Positions 1 through 5,407 of a DNA stretch of 9,174 nt are shown here, piece by piece. This stretch comes from Candidatus Bathyarchaeota archaeon (lineage in GTDB: Archaea; Thermoproteota; Bathyarchaeia; Bathyarchaeales; Bathyarchaeaceae), in the NCBI GenBank assembly GCA_029883255.1, contig JAOUJL010000049.1, positions 1-9,174 on the forward strand, written 5' to 3'. The notes beneath the pieces were generated by a model, which made no database searches, had not been told where the DNA came from, and worked only from the letters and a program-made list of their open reading frames with translations. A program made the position numbers and the translations under genes. Within the stretch, counting starts at the first letter, position 1, and every line of letters starts with the position of its first letter.

Positions 1-948
1 TTGCCAGATGGGAGTCGTATCCAACTCACTTATGGAGCTGAAGTCACTAGAAGAGGCTCAACATTTACGATTCGTCGGTTTCGCGCGAATCCACTCACCA
101 TTTCAGATCTGATTTCCTTCAACACTCTTTCATCGGATCTGGCCGCGTATTTCTGGTATGCCATTGAAAATCGAGCATCTATCCTCGTAGCAGGAGGCGT
201 GGCGTCAGGGAAGACGACTACGCTCAACTGCTTATCGATGTTCATAAAACCTGAATTAAAAATTGTGAGCGTAGAGGACACCGCTGAGCTTAATTTGCCT
301 CATGAAAATTGGATTCCATCTATTGTGCGCCCTGGGTTTTTATACGAACAAAAAGCGACGGGAGCCATTACACTATTTGATCTTTTGAAGGCGGCGGTGC
401 GACAGAGACCTGACTATATCATTGTAGGTGAAGTGCGTGGCGAAGAGGCTTACACTCTTTTTCAGGCGATGGCCACTGGGCATTTAGGCATGAGCACTGT
501 TCATGCCGAATCTGTGGACGCCGTTATTCACCGTTTGGAGTCTGAGCCAATGAGTATCCCACGACCTCTCCTCTCTATGATTGACGTGGTGATGATTCAG
601 TTGCGGACTGAAATCGAAGGGAAACCCTCTAGAAGAGCTCTCACCGTGACCGAGATGGTGGCTCTGGATCCGAAGACAAAGGAGCTTCTAACAAATGATG
701 TATATCGATGGGATGCGAAGCATGATGCTTTCTTGTATTCTGGACGAAGCTACATTTTGGAGAGAAACATGAAAAAACTGGGGCTTAACACTAAGGAAAT
801 TCAAGAGGAGATCCATCGAAGAAAAACAGTGTTAGAATGGATGGTGGGAAATAAGATTCGGAGATATACCGATGTTGCTGCCGTAATTCGAGAATACTAC
901 GCCAATCCTATCCGTATTTATCGAAAAGCAAGGATGGGAGCGCATTGA
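1..948 (+). CDS. Type II/IV secretion system assembly ATPase, FlaI/TadA-like (5'-truncated by window edge)
   Basis: Cytoplasmic hexameric ATPase that powers assembly of an archaeal type IV pilus-like filament. Only the C-terminal 315 residues are visible. The apparent TTG at the first base is probably not the start, because LPDGSRIQLTYG is a normal internal FlaI-family segment and the family is roughly 500 residues long. Counting from the first visible codon, one sees the Walker A motif GGVASGKT (65-72), the Asp-box VEDTAEL (91-97), the Walker B region RPDYIIVGEVRGEE (136-149) and the His-box GHLGMSTVHAES (160-171). The C-terminal helical part (about 270-305) also resembles archaeal FlaI relatives. 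The stop codon overlaps the start of the first platform gene by 4 nt, which suggests translational coupling. All catalytic motifs are intact. The family is clear; whether it serves a pilus, adhesin or archaellum cannot be settled, though no archaellum accessory genes (flaF/G/H) follow it. Confidence 0.93.
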   Translation: MPDGSRIQLTYGAEVTRRGSTFTIRRFRANPLTISDLISFNTLSSDLAAYFWYAIENRASILVAGGVASGKTTTLNCLSMFIKPELKIVSVEDTAELNLPHENWIPSIVRPGFLYEQKATGAITLFDLLKAAVRQRPDYIIVGEVRGEEAYTLFQAMATGHLGMSTVHAESVDAVIHRLESEPMSIPRPLLSMIDVVMIQLRTEIEGKPSRRALTVTEMVALDPKTKELLTNDVYRWDAKHDAFLYSGRSYILERNMKKLGLNTKEIQEEIHRRKTVLEWMVGNKIRRYTDVAAVIREYYANPIRIYRKARMGAH

Positions 949-1850
949 GTTTAGGCGACACCAAAAAGAGTCTTAAGAAGGCATGCATGCTTGCCTATCG
1001 AGTTGTTGGGGAAAAAACCGCTCGATTCTTGCCTTTGTTTAGAGACATGGACAAAAACGTACAAAAATCAGGGATGAGAATCAGCTTCAGGGCATACGTT
1101 AGCTTAGCTATTCTAATGACTTTGCTAGTTTCCGTTTCCTTTCTTACAATATTTTCCTTCATCTTAATTTCAATTCTTAATTTTCCCTTAATTTCTTCGC
1201 TTCTCTTTGGAATAGGAGCAAGCTTGTTCGCGGGAGCCTCATCGATCATCTGTTTTTACGTATATCCCATCTATCGCACAGATAGTTTGAAAAGAAACTT
1301 AGAGGATGGACTTCCCTTCACCACAGGTTACATGGCAATATTAGCCGGTGCAGGAGTGCCTCCTGATCATATATTTCGTTCCTTGGCCCAAGTTGACGCC
1401 CCGCTAGCGGTTTCAAATGAAGCTAAAACCGTAATACGAGACGTGGAACTCTTCGGCTTTGACATTTTTTCGGCCTTGGAGTCTGCCTCTAATCGAACAC
1501 CCTCTATAAAGTTTAAAGAGCTGCTTGAAGGGTTCATCGCTACTATTCGCTCTGGAGGAAGCTTAACGAAGTATCTTGTGGCTCGATCGCGTCAATACAT
1601 GAAATTAAAACGAATTACCATGCGTCGATTCTCTGATAACCTTGGAATTTTGGCGGAGTTTTACGTTACTCTGTGTGTTGCAGGGCCCCTCATCTTCGTC
1701 GTGATGCTTGCAGTAATGGCGATGTTAGGTGGAGGCGGACAAGGATTACTCAATCCTCGTTTGTTGCTATACCTTCTGACATACCTCGGCATACCGGTGG
1801 GATCAGCCGTATTCTTGATAATTTTAGATGCCGTTTCACCAAGGCGGTGA
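945..1850 (+). CDS. Type II secretion F-domain platform protein, first half (FlaJ N-half / TadB-TadC-like)
   Basis: Integral membrane platform protein of an archaeal type IV pilus-like machine, expected to bind the assembly ATPase through its cytoplasmic domain. Of 301 residues, about 50-110 are strongly hydrophobic (two or three membrane segments). A cytoplasmic T2SF domain follows (about 115-235), containing LEDGLPFTTGYMAILAGAG (119-137), DIFSALESAS (173-182) and TPSIKFKELLEGF..IRSGGSL (185-207). Two C-terminal membrane segments follow (about 238-262 and 273-295). The start is TTG overlapping the ATPase stop, with GGGAG (936-940) 4 nt upstream; an ATG at 987 is the alternative. Two nucleotides separate it from the second platform gene. 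The length matches half of a FlaJ protein carrying two T2SF repeats, so the pair is best read as a split platform. Confidence 0.88.
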   Translation: MSLGDTKKSLKKACMLAYRVVGEKTARFLPLFRDMDKNVQKSGMRISFRAYVSLAILMTLLVSVSFLTIFSFILISILNFPLISSLLFGIGASLFAGASSIICFYVYPIYRTDSLKRNLEDGLPFTTGYMAILAGAGVPPDHIFRSLAQVDAPLAVSNEAKTVIRDVELFGFDIFSALESASNRTPSIKFKELLEGFIATIRSGGSLTKYLVARSRQYMKLKRITMRRFSDNLGILAEFYVTLCVAGPLIFVVMLAVMAMLGGGGQGLLNPRLLLYLLTYLGIPVGSAVFLIILDAVSPRR

Positions 1851-1852
1851 AT

Positions 1853-2668
1853 ATGCCTAGAATTGAAAAGTGGGAGAAGAAAATCGCTTGGATTGCGTCC
1901 AGTATTTTAGGTGGAGCCATAATCATAACTGCGTGCATAACACTTTGGGATAGACCACTCTTTGACGAATACATATTACTGGCAATGGTAGTCACGATTT
2001 TTCCTCCGGCGGTGCTAGATTATATCGATTATCGTTGGAGGAGATCAATAGATGAACACCTGCCTGACCTTTTCCGAAGCATTGTTCAAGCTCAACAAAC
2101 TGGAATCACCCTGCCACAAGCATTGGAAGAAGCTTCCAAAAGAAGCTACGGACCCTTAACTAAGGAGTTGAAGAAGGTGGTGGCTAATATGTCTTGGGGC
2201 ATGTCGTTTGAACAAGCGTTTGAGTCTCTCGGTAGACGTGTCGACACCGTGTTGATGCGACGAACAGTCCCGCTGGTTGTTGAGGCTAGTCGGTCAGGGG
2301 GACGAATTGAAAAAGTCTTTGATCCAATAGGTAAATTTATCCAGTCAACTTTGATGTTAAACAAAGAATGTAGAGCTCAAACAAGGCCCTATGTCGCAAT
2401 CGTTTACGTTGCTTTTTACGTCTTCCTCTTTACCGTGGTCTTGCTCTTTAAAAGCTTATTTTTCCAGGTGGCAGAACTCCCAATTTCAGGGTCAGTTCTC
2501 TTGACGCCAGAGACTACTTTAAGAATGTTCTTTCATATGAGCGCGATTCAAGCTTTCTTCGGTGGCCTCACGGCTGGAAAGATGGGTGAAGAAAGCGTTA
2601 GTGCTGGTTTAAAACACTGTGTCATCCTTCTAGCGTCGGGGTATCTGGTCTTTAAACTCATCTTATAG
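1853..2668 (+). CDS. Type II secretion F-domain platform protein, second half (FlaJ C-half / TadC-like)
   Basis: Second membrane platform protein of the pilus-like operon, 271 residues. The open frame extends 180 nt further upstream, but that part overlaps the preceding gene. ATG at 1853 is preferred because a near-perfect Shine-Dalgarno GGCGGTGA (1843-1850) lies just before it and the gene then follows the previous stop by 2 nt. Two N-terminal membrane segments (about 12-31 and 40-57) precede a cytoplasmic T2SF domain (about 62-175), with DEHLPDLFRSIVQAQQTGI (67-85), LPQALEEASKRSYGPL (87-102), WGMSFEQAFESLGRRV (115-130) and VEASRSGGRIEKVF (143-156). Further membrane segments lie at about 180-203, 224-240 and 253-271. 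It probably forms a hetero-oligomeric platform with the gene before it. The exact family (TadC or FlaJ) cannot be separated from sequence alone. Confidence 0.88.
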   Translation: MPRIEKWEKKIAWIASSILGGAIIITACITLWDRPLFDEYILLAMVVTIFPPAVLDYIDYRWRRSIDEHLPDLFRSIVQAQQTGITLPQALEEASKRSYGPLTKELKKVVANMSWGMSFEQAFESLGRRVDTVLMRRTVPLVVEASRSGGRIEKVFDPIGKFIQSTLMLNKECRAQTRPYVAIVYVAFYVFLFTVVLLFKSLFFQVAELPISGSVLLTPETTLRMFFHMSAIQAFFGGLTAGKMGEESVSAGLKHCVILLASGYLVFKLIL

Positions 2669-2680
2669 CGGTGAAAAGAA

Positions 2681-3091
2681 GTGAAAAAGACATTTTTGAG
2701 TAAAAGAGGAATCAGCTCCGTTTTAAGCAATCTGTTGCTGATGGTTATCGCAGTTGCTGCTATGTCAATTGCAACAACCGCCACGTATTTGATCACCGAA
2801 AATCTTCGCGAAAATATGAGTGAACGATTCATCATAGAGGATGTGTGGTTTAAGACAGGAGAGATTGCGGTTTATCTTCGCAACGTGGGTAAGATATCAA
2901 TCAAAGTAACCGCCGTCTATGTGAATCACACATCACAGTTGTTCACACCGCTTGAATTTAAGTTGGAAGTAAGCGAGCATAGATGGTTGAATGTTACCTA
3001 CGACTGGGATTCAGACGGTACGTATCACATTAACATTGTAACAAGCAGGGGGACAAAGTTTGCCGACTATTATAGGTCTCCTCCGGCTTAG
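2681..3091 (+). CDS. Type IV pilin-like protein with class III signal peptide
   Basis: Small secreted or filament-forming protein of 136 residues. The N-terminus MKKTFLSKRG/ISSVLSNLL has the hallmark of an archaeal prepilin: a short basic leader ending in Lys-Arg-Gly, predicted cleavage by a PibD/FlaK-type peptidase between Gly10 and Ile11, then an uninterrupted hydrophobic helix (about 11-40) that would form the filament core. The rest (about 48-130) alternates short hydrophobic and polar stretches consistent with a beta-rich globular domain, and holds two NxT/NxS sequons (NHTS, NVTY) that could be N-glycosylated. The start is GTG with GGTGA (2670-2674) 6 nt upstream and 12 nt after the preceding stop, so it belongs to the pilus operon. 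It could be a major or a minor pilin. There is no Glu at mature position 5, which is not unusual in archaeal pilins. Confidence 0.85.
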   Translation: MKKTFLSKRGISSVLSNLLLMVIAVAAMSIATTATYLITENLRENMSERFIIEDVWFKTGEIAVYLRNVGKISIKVTAVYVNHTSQLFTPLEFKLEVSEHRWLNVTYDWDSDGTYHINIVTSRGTKFADYYRSPPA

Positions 3092-3100
3092 ACGCAATTC

Positions 3101-3184
3101 TTGAGACTTGGTAACATAATCATTGTTGTCCTAGGCCTTGTATTATCGCCATTATGCATCAAACGTTTTACTATGGAGTTTTAA
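3101..3184 (+). CDS. Candidate hydrophobic micro-ORF (27 aa) in frame after the pilin stop
   Basis: TTG-initiated frame of 27 codons and TAA, in the same frame as the pilin and beginning 9 nt after its TAG. It encodes a basic N-terminus, a 14-16 residue hydrophobic stretch (GNIIIVVLGLVLSPLCI) and the basic tail KRFTMEF, which would fit a single-pass membrane microprotein. No convincing Shine-Dalgarno precedes the TTG. It may simply be untranslated 3' sequence. Stop-codon readthrough is unlikely because TAG serves as the terminal codon of five genes in this window. Confidence 0.15.
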   Translation: MRLGNIIIVVLGLVLSPLCIKRFTMEF

Positions 3185-3185
3185 A

Positions 3186-3245
3186 ATGAATCGATTAGAC
3201 TGGGAGAGAACAGAGAATAACACTTTCATTTACTTTGGAAGTTAA
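3186..3245 (+). CDS. Candidate micro-ORF (19 aa)
   Basis: ATG-initiated frame of 19 codons and TAA, starting 1 nt after the preceding micro-ORF ends. A TGGAG element at 3175-3179 lies about 6 nt before the ATG, which is good ribosome-binding spacing. The product (MNRLDWERTENNTFIYFGS) is short, polar and unrecognised. A frame this short arises easily by chance, so it is listed only because of the well-placed ribosome-binding site. Confidence 0.12.
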   Translation: MNRLDWERTENNTFIYFGS

Positions 3246-3269
3246 GACCCCGCTTTAAATAAGACCATT

Positions 3270-4247
3270 CTAACTGGTCAATGCCTTTAAAGCCTTTAAC
3301 ACAGCCTTCTGATCTTTCGCTTCAATCAACTTAATCTTATAAAGTGCAGCCAACTTCTTCCCACTTTCGCATATTTTCGGAACTGCAATCAAACATGCTC
3401 TATGGGGATTGACATCAAAAACTTTAGCGAACATTGCAATGACTGGTTGTTCAGAAACCACGCCATCAGTTGTTGCTGCAAGATCGATCACGGTTACGTT
3501 TTGAGATCCATTCCCACGGGAAGCCTTGATGTCAAAAATGTGACTCGCACCAGATTTTCCCTCCAAGAAGCCCGGGCTTTCCACTTCAAATCCACGGTCC
3601 TGTAAAAACTCCCGTATTGGGGCAATCAGAAACAAGCCAAGTCCCGTTTCCTGCATTACGTTCTGATTTAGGCTATAAGAATATGCGTCTTTGTAAATGG
3701 ATTCTTCAAACCTGAAGATTTGATGGCATTCACGGCAGAAATGAGATGGAACCGGAATGTCAAAGCTCTTGCTACACTCGTTACATGTGCACCACACACC
3801 TGCTTTTCTATAGTCCACATCAGGCTTGGTCAATTCTTTGTGGCATCTTGGACACGTGAGCTTTCCTTTTATTTGAAAGTGGTCTTCAGTATCAATGTAT
3901 CCGCATGGAACATGTTCGATTAACGAACTTTTGCTAATGTCAAACGACTTGCAGTGAGGGCAACAGTAATGAACTGAGACATTAGCTGAATCACAATGCG
4001 GACAATAAACAATCTTGTCATGGAGTTTTCTTTCTAGAACACCAACTTCAAAGAGGCGCCTCAGAAACTCCTCCGTGTTACGGGGCTCACCTACAATCGC
4101 TTCAACAACTGTGTACTTGTACCCATACTTGGGATCGTAAATCGGGTTTAGTTCGCTAAGTTCCCCGCTTACGAACTTGTTGAGAAATAATTGGACGCGG
4201 TGGTCTTTGTATACCTCAGCCCGCTCAGCTTTTGAAGTTTTAGCCAT
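3270..4247 (-). CDS. TackOD1-like zinc-binding protein with C-terminal restriction-endonuclease-fold-like domain
   Basis: Predicted cytoplasmic metal-binding protein of 325 residues. The N-terminus (about 10-78) is helix-rich and ends in a pattern (EFLRRLFEVGVLER) resembling a winged-helix unit. Residues 82-174 carry repeated metal-ligand pairs: CPHC (82-85), CCPHC (95-99), HVPC (112-115), CPRC (132-135), CTCNEC (153-158) and CREC (171-174). With LIEHVPCGYIDTEDHF and VDYRKAGVW, this layout matches my recollection of the thaumarchaeal output domain TackOD1, a presumed signalling output module. Residues 205-320 alternate strands and helices like a restriction-endonuclease fold (ASHIFDIKA then VTVIDLA), but the usual E-x-K is D255-L-A257, so nuclease activity is doubtful. 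No receiver domain is attached. The ATG has GGAG (4253-4256 on the complement) 5 nt upstream. It is convergent with the pilin and divergent from the next gene pair. Function is inferred only. Confidence 0.78.
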   Translation of the reverse strand: MAKTSKAERAEVYKDHRVQLFLNKFVSGELSELNPIYDPKYGYKYTVVEAIVGEPRNTEEFLRRLFEVGVLERKLHDKIVYCPHCDSANVSVHYCCPHCKSFDISKSSLIEHVPCGYIDTEDHFQIKGKLTCPRCHKELTKPDVDYRKAGVWCTCNECSKSFDIPVPSHFCRECHQIFRFEESIYKDAYSYSLNQNVMQETGLGLFLIAPIREFLQDRGFEVESPGFLEGKSGASHIFDIKASRGNGSQNVTVIDLAATTDGVVSEQPVIAMFAKVFDVNPHRACLIAVPKICESGKKLAALYKIKLIEAKDQKAVLKALKALTS

Positions 4248-4252
4248 TCTCT

Positions 4253-4256
4253 CTCC
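4253..4256 (-). promoter_or_regulatory. Shine-Dalgarno of the TackOD1-like gene
   Basis: GGAG on the complementary strand, 5 nt before the ATG at 4247, supports that start and a leadered mRNA. Confidence 0.6.
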
Positions 4257-4260
4257 GACC

Positions 4261-4324
4261 GAACGTTGAATAAACCTGTGTTGGCAGTTTTACGTTTGAA
4301 CACATAGTTTATTACTTAATGTTC
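4261..4324. repeat. Long interrupted inverted repeat in the divergent promoter region
   Basis: Three nested arm pairs are complementary: 4261-4267 with 4318-4324 (GAACGTT/AATGTTC, one G-T pair), 4269-4275 with 4307-4313 (AATAAAC/GTTTATT, perfect) and 4277-4282 with 4299-4304 (TGTGTT/AACACA, perfect), around a 16-nt loop. That gives 20 paired positions with internal loops of 1x4 and 1x2 nt. It lies between the TATA-like element and the start codon of the minus-strand zinc-protein gene and would span its predicted transcription start. It could be an operator, an mRNA leader hairpin or a small RNA. The single G-T pair is a wobble only if the plus strand is transcribed. Confidence 0.6.
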
Positions 4325-4337
4325 GTTTAAAACTTTC
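4325..4337 (-). promoter_or_regulatory. Putative archaeal BRE/TATA promoter of the TackOD1-like gene
   Basis: On the complement the sequence reads GAAAGTTTTAAAC: a purine-rich BRE-like GAAAG followed by an AT-rich TATA-like TTTTAAA. With usual archaeal spacing, transcription would begin near 4303-4306, leaving a leader of roughly 55-60 nt before the ATG at 4247. Judged by eye only. Confidence 0.45.
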
Positions 4338-4426
4338 TTTTTCTAGCTCTCATAATTCGACTTGATTAGGCATCCAATCTTCAATTACCTTTCAAGAAAG
4401 ATTTTGAAACACAATAATTGCATCGT

Positions 4427-4435
4427 AATATTTAA
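4427..4435 (+). promoter_or_regulatory. Putative archaeal TATA box for the 81-aa/164-aa gene pair
   Basis: AATATTTAA in a locally AT-rich stretch. Typical archaeal spacing puts the transcription start near 4455-4460, about 30 nt before the GTG at 4489, which leaves room for the Shine-Dalgarno at 4476. The 9-mer CAATAATTG (4412-4420), an odd palindrome, and the repeat TTTCAA/TTGAAA (4390-4395/4404-4409) lie just upstream and might bind a regulator. Confidence 0.45.
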
Positions 4436-4488
4436 GATACCCCCTTCCCTATAATTCTCTGAGTATACGCACACTGGAGAACTTTCAA

Positions 4489-4734
4489 GTGGAGAGACAA
4501 GGATTGAAGCAAATTCAACCACGCATGATAGACCTGACAAAAATTGAGGGAAATGAAGATTTCCCTTACCCTAATCGTAGGGTCACGATTTCTCCCGAAG
4601 ATCAAATCGAAAGTGTTTACAGCGTCCTAGAAGCTAAGATTCAAAATATGTCTTTAGAAGAATTGGTAATCGCATCTAACGAATGCGTGATCGATGTCCG
4701 TTTTGTCGGTTTTCTTTCCATCAGAAGGCGATGA
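4489..4734 (+). CDS. Hypothetical protein, 81 aa, soluble, upstream partner of a membrane protein
   Basis: Family not recognised. A GTG start is chosen because GGAG (4476-4479) lies 9 nt upstream and a TATA-like element precedes it at proper distance. An in-frame ATG at 4525 would give a 69-residue product. Residues 1-35 are polar and proline-containing. Residues 36-68 (SPEDQIESVYSVLEAKIQNMSLEELVIASNE) look helical and acidic. The last part turns hydrophobic and ends in three arginines. There is no signal peptide or metal motif. Its stop lies inside the Shine-Dalgarno of the next gene, only 4 nt before that start, so the two are probably translationally coupled. A frameshifted fusion with the next gene is unlikely, because the downstream frame has its own stop just upstream of 4694. 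Reality as a gene rests on the promoter, ribosome-binding site and coupling. Confidence 0.55.
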   Translation: MERQGLKQIQPRMIDLTKIEGNEDFPYPNRRVTISPEDQIESVYSVLEAKIQNMSLEELVIASNECVIDVRFVGFLSIRRR

Positions 4735-4735
4735 T
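4727..4735 (+). promoter_or_regulatory. Shine-Dalgarno deciding the start of the 164-aa membrane protein
   Basis: GGCGATGAT matches the consensus GGAGGTGAT at 7 of 9 positions and lies 3 nt before the ATG at 4739. The longer alternative start at 4694 lacks a comparable site and would overlap the preceding gene by 41 nt. Confidence 0.5.
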
Positions 4736-4738
4736 CTC

Positions 4739-5233
4739 ATGGTGAGGGCTGCGTTAACGACGCCTCTCTATATATCTAGCATATGGATATCACTAATTAC
4801 TTACCAAATGTTTACCAGTGTAGCTGTTATCAGCGTTGTCCGATCTATAGATCCATTTTTTCCATCAATTCATGAATTTTTGATGCCTCGTATAGATCGC
4901 ATTGAATTCATATACTCTTTTGCTTGGATTTGGGTGATGACTTCTCTCATTCCGTCACTTATCTTGAAAAGAAAGAGTGCGCTTTTACAATTTGTTGTAG
5001 TCTTGGTACTGACTTTTTTAGCCCTTGAATTTGGGAGTATCTTATCTTTTGCGTTTGGGGGCGAGTTTGTAGAGCAGATTTTTGAAGTGGCTGCTTGGCT
5101 TGGAAATCCATGGTTGGCTACGTTGTACCTGCTGTCACCGTTCCTCGTTATACTTTCTGTGGACTTCTATGAGAGAAGAAAGAAGTTAATGGAAAAGTCT
5201 AAATTGTCAAGTCAAACACTTGAGTCTGAATGA
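4739..5233 (+). CDS. Hypothetical four-helix integral membrane protein, 164 aa
   Basis: Family not recognised. From the ATG at 4739 the product has four likely transmembrane segments at about residues 10-34, 57-75, 82-105 and 123-142. A hydrophilic loop (about 36-55, holding IDPFFPSIHEFLMPRIDRIE) lies between the first two, and the charged tail ERRKKLMEKSK (145-155) is probably cytoplasmic by the positive-inside rule. A second basic patch (KRK, 77-79) between helices 2 and 3 would be on the same side, so both termini are probably inside. An ATG at 4694 would add 15 residues, but the site at 4739 has a better Shine-Dalgarno. It follows the 81-aa gene by 4 nt and is likely co-transcribed. No catalytic, transporter or metal motif is evident. 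A T-rich stem-loop follows at 5257. Confidence 0.7.
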   Translation: MVRAALTTPLYISSIWISLITYQMFTSVAVISVVRSIDPFFPSIHEFLMPRIDRIEFIYSFAWIWVMTSLIPSLILKRKSALLQFVVVLVLTFLALEFGSILSFAFGGEFVEQIFEVAAWLGNPWLATLYLLSPFLVILSVDFYERRKKLMEKSKLSSQTLESE

Positions 5234-5256
5234 TTTTGTCTTTTGCGTGTGGTAGT

Positions 5257-5298
5257 GGGCGTCTGATGGTGGATTGGACGCTTGTTTTGTTTTGGTTT
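5257..5298 (+). terminator. Stem-loop plus T-rich tract, putative terminator of the plus-strand gene pair
   Basis: GGGCGTC (5257-5263) pairs with GACGCTT (5277-5283): five Watson-Crick pairs extended by two G-U pairs, with a 13-nt loop. It is followed at once by the T-rich GTTTTGTTTTGGTTT (5284-5298). It sits 24 nt after the stop at 5233. Archaeal termination depends mainly on the T-rich tract; the stem may help. Confidence 0.5.
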
Positions 5299-5324
5299 CT
5301 GTATCTTGAACTAAGATTGAAATA

Positions 5325-5342
5325 GGCTTTTTTTGGTAAGCC
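5325..5342 (+). terminator. Second T-run with short flanking hairpin
   Basis: GGCTT (5325-5329) and AAGCC (5338-5342) flank a run of seven T (5328-5334). The T-run alone could act as a back-up archaeal terminator for the plus-strand pair; the 5-bp hairpin that includes it is weak. Confidence 0.3.
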
Positions 5343-5366
5343 CATAAACCAGCAGCATAACACGAG

Positions 5367-5390
5367 AAAAACTCAGTTACTGTTATCTGA
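5367..5390 (-). terminator. Weak candidate terminator after gltX
   Basis: On the complement, TCAG (5390-5387) and CTGA (5376-5373) form a 4-bp stem with a 10-nt loop, followed by TTTTT (5371-5367), about 20 nt past the gltX stop. The T-run is short and the stem minimal, so this is only a candidate end for the minus-strand operon. Confidence 0.25.
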
Positions 5391-5407
5391 AAATCCTAAA
5401 TCTTCGA

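Noticed and set aside
1673..1852. 60-codon upstream extension of the second platform protein
   Set aside because: It lies inside the preceding gene in another frame, is rich in Arg and low in family-like sequence, and the ATG at 1853 has a near-consensus Shine-Dalgarno.
3089..3091. TAG as a pyrrolysine codon in the pilin
   Set aside because: TAG is the terminal codon of five genes in the window (both long and housekeeping ones), the pilin head looks complete without extension, and no PYLIS-like context could be argued.
4694..4738. Longer start (15 extra residues) for the four-helix membrane protein
   Set aside because: It would overlap the 81-aa gene by 41 nt and lacks a good ribosome-binding site, unlike the ATG at 4739.
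4489..5233. The 81-aa and 164-aa genes as one frameshifted gene
   Set aside because: The downstream frame has its own stop just before 4694, the first gene ends within a proper ribosome-binding site, and soluble/membrane character changes cleanly at the junction.
5234..5407. tRNA or C/D-box RNA in the gap before gltX (a CTGATGG resembles a C box)
   Set aside because: No tRNA cloverleaf, no paired D box at suitable spacing and no kink-turn-forming ends were found; the stem-loop/T-tract reading explains the sequence better.
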